Shown piece by piece: positions 50,619 through 55,646 of a DNA stretch of 55,646 nt. The stretch's first letter is position 1. Every line of letters starts with the position of its first letter. This stretch comes from Candidatus Acidiferrales bacterium (GTDB taxonomy: Bacteria; Acidobacteriota; Terriglobia; Acidiferrales; DATBWB01), in contig DATBWB010000058.1 in the NCBI GenBank assembly GCA_036514995.1, positions 1 through 55,646 of the forward strand. Direction: 5' to 3'. The notes under the pieces were generated by a model. It was not told where the DNA came from. It worked only from the letters and a program-made list of their open reading frames with translations, and did not search any database. Both the position numbers and the translations under genes were made by a program.

Positions 50619-50796
50619 CGGCTGCAGGTTGAGCACCCGTTGCCGCTCGCGCCACCAATACCACCTTTGCGTTCAAGACTTGGGAATATTCGGGAACAAA
50701 TCGTGCCAAATGCCCCTGAAAATCGTCAAACACGACGCAGGGAAGCGCTTGACAAGCCAACTATTTGGATTTTCGGGAGTGGCCAAGGGGCACGGG
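50619..50796. other. Gap with no supported gene
   Basis: About 180 bp between the GIY-YIG remnant and the rhodanese gene. Nothing gene-like, no clear hairpin terminator. Confidence 0.35.
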
Positions 50797-51168
50797 TCAA
50801 GTCTTTTCCACCGGGAAGCCGGCCTCGTTCCATCCCCGAAAGCCATCCGCCATAGAATAGACGCGCTTGTAACCCATCTTCTGGAGATTGTCGGCGGCTA
50901 GCGCTGAGCGAAAGCCGCCGCCGCAATAGAGCACAATTTCGGCGTTGGGATCGGGCACCATCGTTTCAATGTCGCGCTCGATAATGCCTTTGCCAAGGTG
51001 AGTGGCGCCGGGAAGGTGCGAGGCATTCCACTCGGAATCCTCACGCACATCCATCAGGATGAATTTTTCTTTGGCGTCGAGCTTGCGCTTGACCTCGGTA
51101 ATCGTCAGCTCCCGGATGCGCGTCTTCGCCTCATCCACGAGCTTCAAAAATGCCGGCGAATGTCTCAT
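50797..51168 (-). CDS. Rhodanese-domain protein
   Basis: A 123-residue single rhodanese domain. The active-site loop is CGGGFRS with the catalytic cysteine near residue 81, and the DVREDSEWNASHLPGATHLGKG strand is typical of thiosulfate sulfurtransferase-like proteins. These carry sulfur as a persulfide for cofactor or tRNA thiolation, or for cyanide detoxification; the partner is unknown. It has no signal peptide, so it is cytosolic. It ends downstream of polA on the same strand, the two being separated by 112 bp. Confidence 0.88.
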   Translation of the reverse strand: MRHSPAFLKLVDEAKTRIRELTITEVKRKLDAKEKFILMDVREDSEWNASHLPGATHLGKGIIERDIETMVPDPNAEIVLYCGGGFRSALAADNLQKMGYKRVYSMADGFRGWNEAGFPVEKT

Positions 51169-51280
51169 GTGACCTCTCCCGACCCGAGTGGTTCCGCATG
51201 CTCTTTCCGAACGGCGACAAACGGTCGCCGGCGGATACCAACGCGGATTTCGCCGGGACGGGATGGGATGAACAGTTCGG

Positions 51281-53896
51281 TCAGGGAATATCCCTCCAGT
51301 TGCTGCCGACGCCCAGATTGGCGACCAGCGGGACTTTCAAAGGATACGCCTGCTCCATGGCTGGTTTGATGAGCGCTTGCGCCCGCTCCATTTCCGCCTC
51401 CGGCACCTCAAAGAGCAACTCATCGTGGACCTGCAAGATCATTTTGGTGAGAAGGCGGTCGGCCGCCAGGCGGCGATCAATCTCAATCATGGCGAGCTTG
51501 ATGAGGTCAGCAGCGGTGCCTTGCAGGGGCGTGTTGAGCGCGGTTCGCTCGGCAAAGTTGCGCAGGTTCGGCTGCTTCGAATTGATTTCCGGGATGGGCC
51601 GGAGGCGGCCGGCGAGCGTGCGCACCGTGCCCGTCTTGCGACATTCGGCGAGCGTGCGCTCGAGATAGGCCTTGACGCCGGCGTAGCGCGCGAAATAGGC
51701 ATTGATAAACTCCTGCGCCTCTTGCGGCGTGATGGCAAGTTGTTGCGAAAGGCCAAAGGCGGAGAGGCCGTAAATGATGCCGAAATTGATTACCTTGGCG
51801 CGGCGGCGATGGTCGCCGGTTTGCATCAACGGCGGCACGCCAAAGACCTCGGCGGCGGTGCGGGCGTGGATGTCTTCGCCCTTGCGGAAGGCGTCCAGGA
51901 GGACGGGGTCTTCTGAGAAGTGCGCCAGGACGCGCAGCTCGATTTGCGAGTAGTCGGCCGAGAGAAGTTTCGAGCCTTCTTCCGCCACAAATGCCGCCCG
52001 AATCTTCTTGCCCAGTTCACTGCGAATGGGGATGTTCTGTAGATTGGGATTGGAGGAAGAGAGGCGGCCGGTGGCGGTGCCGGTCTGGCGGAAGGAGGTA
52101 TGCAGCCGGCCGGTTTGCGGATGAATGAGTTTGGGCAGCGCGTCAATATAAGTGGACTTGAGTTTGGCCAGCTCCCGGTAATCGAGGATGAGCTTGGGCA
52201 GCTCGTGGAGTTCGGCCAGGTCTTCCAGCACGTCGGCGGCGGTGGAGCGCACCTTGCCTTTGGCGTATTTGGCCGGCATCGGCAGGTTCATCTTGTCAAA
52301 GAGGATTCCGGCAAGCTGCTTCGGTGAGTTGAGATTGAACTCGACCCCGGCGAGCGAGAAGATGCGCGCGGTCAACGCGGCAATTTCGATCTCGAAGCCA
52401 GCCGACATCTGCTCGAGCGCTGCCGCGTCCACCTTGACACCGTGCCGCTCCATGCGGGCGAGCACCGGGGCAAGCGGCAGCTCGATGGCTCGAAAAACGT
52501 CGGCGAGTTGCTGCGCTTCGATTTCCGGGCCGAGCTTCCGAGCGAGCCGGCCAACCACGTCCGCCTTCTCGGCCAGGTTGCCCGAAAGGCGAAGGCTGAG
52601 GTGGCGCAGCGCCACCGCTTCCAGGTCGTGAGCGGGCGTGGTGGGCTGAAGCAGATAGGAATAGAGCTCGGTGGCCTGGCGGATGCCCTGAAGTTCAACC
52701 CCTCGGTTGCCGAGAAGCAAGTGGAGGATTTTGGCGTTGTGGACGACCTTGGGACGGGCCGGGTCTTCGAGAAAGGGCCTGGCGGCGGCAAGCATACTGG
52801 GCCCGCCGTGAGGAATGGCTCGCGCCACACCCGGGCTCGGAGAAAAAGCGAGCCCGGCCAGCCGCCCGGTGAAGTCCTCTTCCCCTTCGATGTCCAGCCA
52901 GACTGCGGTCTCCTCGCCTGGCTTCAAGGATCCGAGCCATGAGGTCAGTCCTTCGGCGGTTTCGATCACTCGATAGTCTGCCTCTTCCGGGGCGATCTCC
53001 TGTCCCGGCGAAGCCGCAAGCGCTTCCCGCAGCATGGAGCCGAAGCCCAGTTCGGTGAGCAGCTTGATGAGGCGGGGGGAATCGGGGGGTTGGCGGCGCA
53101 GCTCATCCAGACGAAGCTCGATGGGCGCGTGGGAGTGGACGGTCGCCAGCTTCTTGCTCATCAGGATTTGGTCGCGCTGGGTCTGGAGCGCTTCGCGGTA
53201 GCGCTTGCCCGGGACTTCGGCGGCATGCTCGATGGCGTTCTCGACGGCGCCGTATTTCGCGATCAACTCGCGTGCGCCCTTTTCGCCGATGCCCTTTGCT
53301 CCAGGAATGTTATCAATCGAATCGCCCATGAGAGCGAGCAAATCAGTGATTTTTTCGGGAGCGACGCCCATCAACTCCTCGACTTGGGCCGGGTCGCAGA
53401 CGAGATCATCTTTGGTAGGGATGAGGACGCAGGTGCGCTCGTTGACAATTTGAAGAAGGTCCTTGTCGCTCGTCACGACAAAGACATTGTGGCCGCAGGC
53501 TGAGGCCTGGCGAGCGAGCGTGGCGATCACGTCATCCGCCTCGTAGCCGGGATACTCAAGGATCGGCAAACGCATCGCTTGGCACATGGCGCGCACTTGT
53601 GGTAGCTGCGAGGCCAGGTCTTCCGGCATAGGTGGGCGGTTGGCCTTGTATTGCTCGAAAAGCTTGTCGCGGAAGGTGGGCGCGGCCACGTCAAAGACCA
53701 CGGCAAGATAGTCAGGCGGCTCGAACTTGCCTGACACGCCTTTCAGGAGCCGGCGGAGCATGTTCGTAAATAGAAATGCCACCTTGGTCGGCCGGCCGTC
53801 GGGCGCGCGGAACTCCTGCGTGGGGACGTGGTAGGCTCGGAAGATAAAACCCATCGCGTCAACTAGAAACAGTCGCTTTGTCTCACCGGCCGGCAT
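51281..53896 (-). CDS. polA: DNA polymerase I
   Basis: An 871-residue family A polymerase. The 5'-3' exonuclease domain (residues about 1-290: LFLVDAMGFIFRAYH, GYEADDVIATLA, LMGDSIDNIPGAKGIGEKGA) is intact. The middle 3'-5' exonuclease domain (about 310-480) retains DIEGE but lacks the later Asp residues (HNAKILHLL in place of NLKYD, ELYSYLL for the DTMLASYLL Asp), so proofreading is probably lost. The polymerase domain has motif A LLSADYSQIELRVLAHFSED, motif B RRRAKVINFGIIYGLSAFGL and motif C QVHDELLFEVPE. The ATG at 53896 is preferred to the upstream in-frame 53938. Confidence 0.95.
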   Translation of the reverse strand: MPAGETKRLFLVDAMGFIFRAYHVPTQEFRAPDGRPTKVAFLFTNMLRRLLKGVSGKFEPPDYLAVVFDVAAPTFRDKLFEQYKANRPPMPEDLASQLPQVRAMCQAMRLPILEYPGYEADDVIATLARQASACGHNVFVVTSDKDLLQIVNERTCVLIPTKDDLVCDPAQVEELMGVAPEKITDLLALMGDSIDNIPGAKGIGEKGARELIAKYGAVENAIEHAAEVPGKRYREALQTQRDQILMSKKLATVHSHAPIELRLDELRRQPPDSPRLIKLLTELGFGSMLREALAASPGQEIAPEEADYRVIETAEGLTSWLGSLKPGEETAVWLDIEGEEDFTGRLAGLAFSPSPGVARAIPHGGPSMLAAARPFLEDPARPKVVHNAKILHLLLGNRGVELQGIRQATELYSYLLQPTTPAHDLEAVALRHLSLRLSGNLAEKADVVGRLARKLGPEIEAQQLADVFRAIELPLAPVLARMERHGVKVDAAALEQMSAGFEIEIAALTARIFSLAGVEFNLNSPKQLAGILFDKMNLPMPAKYAKGKVRSTAADVLEDLAELHELPKLILDYRELAKLKSTYIDALPKLIHPQTGRLHTSFRQTGTATGRLSSSNPNLQNIPIRSELGKKIRAAFVAEEGSKLLSADYSQIELRVLAHFSEDPVLLDAFRKGEDIHARTAAEVFGVPPLMQTGDHRRRAKVINFGIIYGLSAFGLSQQLAITPQEAQEFINAYFARYAGVKAYLERTLAECRKTGTVRTLAGRLRPIPEINSKQPNLRNFAERTALNTPLQGTAADLIKLAMIEIDRRLAADRLLTKMILQVHDELLFEVPEAEMERAQALIKPAMEQAYPLKVPLVANLGVGSNWRDIP

Positions 53897-54127
53897 GGCA
53901 AGCCCGCATTCGGGCAAGCCAGTATAGCAGAGCGGCAACAGCCGGCTACGGTGCCGGCTCGCAACGTAGCCTTGAGATTTCCTCTGGTTGTCAGGAGAAA
54001 GTCCTCAAATACCCTGACGCCGGCATGGCCTCCGCCGGGCGCATCCGGGCTGGTCTTCGTCCTCGCGGCAAGCATATAACAAGAGCTAACAAAACAGTAT
54101 CGGCAAGCTGGCCGCAAAGCCACAGAG

Positions 54128-54145
54128 TGTGGCATAATTACCACA
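54128..54145. promoter_or_regulatory. lpxC: Operator-like inverted repeat before lpxC
   Basis: TGTGG - N8 (CATAATTA) - CCACA is a perfect 5+5 inverted repeat in the 350 bp divergent gap between polA and lpxC. The centre contains CATAAT. The region 54150-54205 is markedly AT-rich and probably holds the lpxC and/or polA promoters. Confidence 0.4.
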
Positions 54146-54246
54146 GTGAATAAGAGATGTCAGATCCAAGGCATATTATAAATAATTTATTTTGTATGAG
54201 ATAGCATGATTCCGCCGAGTGGACCAAAGTTTGCTGGAATAGGCTT

Positions 54247-55176
54247 TTGAGTGAGCCCATTTTGAGACACCCGGTTCAGACCACCATTGTTCGTCCGGTC
54301 GAAACCTCCGGCAACGGACTCCACACCGCTGTTCATACCAACCTGCGGCTGGTGCCAGCCCCGGCCGACACCGGGCTTGTCTTCCGCCGGACCGACCTGG
54401 ACGGCTTCGAGCTCGAGGCGAAGGCAAACAATGTGGCTCGGGTGAGCTATGCCACGAGCCTGATGAAGAAGGGCGTGCTGATTTCGACCACGGAACACGT
54501 TCTGGCGGCGCTCTATTCCTCCGGCATCGACAACGTTTACATCGAGCTGGACAACCTCGAAGTGCCGATCTTGGACGGGAGCGCCGAGCCTTTCATGCGC
54601 TTGCTCGAGCAGGCGGGCGTCGAGCGCCTGCGGAAACGTCGCCGCTACCTGAAAATTTTAAAGCCCGTGGAAGTGGCCGAAGGCGACCGGCGCCTGGGCA
54701 TCTTTCCGGCCAACGAATTTCGGGTCACCTGCTTCATCGAGTTCACCCACCCGCTGATTGGCCGGCAAGAGCTCGAGATGGTGGTGAACCGCGGAACCTT
54801 CGGCACTTTCCTGGCCTCAGCGCGCACATTTGGTTTCACGGAAGACGTTACCCGATTGCGCGCCATGGGTCTGATTCGCGGCGGGTCGCTCGAGAATGCG
54901 ATTGTGCTCACCCCGGACGGCACGATGAACGGCACGTTGCGCTATCCCGACGAGTTCTGTCGCCACAAGGCACTCGACCTGATCGGCGACCTGGCACTGC
55001 TCGGCAAGCCTTTGCTCGGTCACGTCGTAGCCCACAAGGCTGGTCACGCGCTCCACACCGCGCTCGTCTTGCGCCTGATGAAAGAGAAGGAGCTCTGGGA
55101 AGAGGTCACCCTCAGCGAGCCGCTTCCGGCGGTGCCGGTCAAAAGCGAAGCCTCCACGATTGCCCACCCGGAATGA
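54247..55176 (+). CDS. lpxC: UDP-3-O-acyl-N-acetylglucosamine deacetylase LpxC
   Basis: A 309-residue LpxC, the committed zinc enzyme of lipid A biosynthesis. Zinc ligands and catalytic residues are seen: TTEHVLAAL (His), the DEFCRHKALDLIGDLAL region (His, Asp), and HKAGHALHTAL (His) near residue 268. The family's two-layer halves and the DGSAEPF loop (residue 97) are intact. Length is normal (about 300-310). The TTG at 54247 is the only in-frame start near the N-terminal domain; no strong ribosome-binding site is seen. Lipid A synthesis implies a didermic cell envelope. Confidence 0.93.
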   Translation: MSEPILRHPVQTTIVRPVETSGNGLHTAVHTNLRLVPAPADTGLVFRRTDLDGFELEAKANNVARVSYATSLMKKGVLISTTEHVLAALYSSGIDNVYIELDNLEVPILDGSAEPFMRLLEQAGVERLRKRRRYLKILKPVEVAEGDRRLGIFPANEFRVTCFIEFTHPLIGRQELEMVVNRGTFGTFLASARTFGFTEDVTRLRAMGLIRGGSLENAIVLTPDGTMNGTLRYPDEFCRHKALDLIGDLALLGKPLLGHVVAHKAGHALHTALVLRLMKEKELWEEVTLSEPLPAVPVKSEASTIAHPE

Positions 55177-55296
55177 GCCGGCGTGATGCCGGATTTTGGG
55201 GCAAGCTTGACGGGGTCGTGTGTCTCCCCTAGAATGAGTCGTTTGCGCGTTGCCCAGGGAAGATGCTAGATGCGCCCTGGGGCGCTCAAAGGAGCC

Positions 55297-55646
55297 ATGT
55301 TCGATACGTTGACAGAAAAGTTGCAGCGGGTTTTCAAGAACCTGCGCGGCGAAGGCAAGCTGACCGAAGCCAATGTCGCTGAAGCCATGCAGCAGATTCG
55401 CATGGCCTTGCTCGAGGGCGATGTCCACTTCCAGGTGGTCAAGACGCTCCTTGAAAACACTCGCGCCAAGGCCCTCGGCCAGGAAGTCATGCTCTCGCTC
55501 ACGCCCGACCAGCAGATGCTGAAGATTGTCCGGGATGAACTCATCGCCTTGCTCGGGAGCGAGACCCCGCCGGTCAAGTTTGCCTCAAGACCTCCGTCGG
55601 TTTTCATGCTTGTCGGCCTGCAGGGCTCGGGAAAGACGACCACCGC
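55297..55646 (+). CDS. ffh: Signal recognition particle protein Ffh, 5' part
   Basis: The first 116 residues of the SRP GTPase: MFDTLTEKLQRVFKNLRGEGKLTEANVAEAMQQIRMALLEGDVHFQVVK is the N-domain helix bundle, and the P-loop GLQGSGKTTT ends the window. Ffh binds signal sequences of nascent membrane proteins and delivers ribosomes to FtsY. The ATG at 55297 sits 2 bp after AAAGGAG; another ATG at 55270 is in frame. The gene is truncated by the end of the window. Confidence 0.92.
   Translation, partial: MFDTLTEKLQRVFKNLRGEGKLTEANVAEAMQQIRMALLEGDVHFQVVKTLLENTRAKALGQEVMLSLTPDQQMLKIVRDELIALLGSETPPVKFASRPPSVFMLVGLQGSGKTTT

Overview
The window looks like chromosomal DNA from a Gram-negative, high-GC member of the Acidobacteriota, probably uncultivated or only distantly related to model species. 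Pointers are an Oar-type TonB-dependent receptor with an N-terminal carboxypeptidase-regulatory-like domain, a PadR regulator with a HAAS-type membrane partner, a DUF2911 remnant, a stand-alone winged-helix regulator and an lpxC gene. No tRNA, rRNA, CRISPR array or transposase was seen. Taxonomy is inferred from gene families only.

Layout. 127-2851 (minus): PilZ protein, truncated aldo/keto reductase, PiT phosphate transporter and its DUF47 partner. 3031-6367 (minus): a lipoprotein, FtsX-type permease and LolD-type ATPase set. 6474-9308 (minus): tight operon ruvX, mltG and two unknown genes. 9462-23593 (plus): a 14 kb catabolic island with a threonine-synthase-like enzyme, an 8-oxoguanine-deaminase-like amidohydrolase, a three-subunit xanthine dehydrogenase-type molybdenum hydroxylase, then YgeY, YgfK, YgeW and SsnA homologues and a second fold-type II PLP enzyme. 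23597-29647: winged-helix regulator, small zinc-ribbon protein, octaheme hydroxylamine-oxidoreductase-like cytochrome, TPR-like protein, LolA-like protein and radical SAM enzyme. 30055-34398: TonB receptor, NTF2-like protein and HAD phosphatase. 34516-39579 (minus): HEAT protein, family 2 glycosyltransferase, diguanylate cyclase and YaiO-type outer-membrane protein, which together suggest an exopolysaccharide locus under c-di-GMP control. 39675-45760: LolA-like protein, very large GH35-like protein, zinc alcohol dehydrogenase and His-rich secreted protein. 46118-49984: 39-residue membrane protein, aldehyde dehydrogenase, DUF2911 remnant, unknown gene and PadR/HAAS pair. 50376-55646: GIY-YIG remnant, rhodanese, polA, lpxC and the start of ffh.

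The most interesting system is the purine-type island. It resembles the xdh/ygeW/ygeY/ygfK/ssnA cluster tied to anaerobic purine and uric acid breakdown in gut bacteria. Here it has no hyuA-like hydantoinase or recognisable ygeX (diaminopropionate ammonia-lyase), but it is flanked by two other PLP fold-type II enzymes that could fill the lyase step.

The DNA is also invaded by small repeats. Three roughly 110-120 bp elements with related 17 bp terminal inverted repeats sit at 11-130, 3429-3536 and 45985-46093. Many short palindromes (GCCCCGA/TCGGGGC, TCCCGAA/TTCGGGA and TCCCGC/GCGGGA stems) lie between genes, and several sit in frame inside genes, notably the GH35-like gene and one amidohydrolase. 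Several remnants (aldo/keto reductase, DUF2911, GIY-YIG) show active gene decay.
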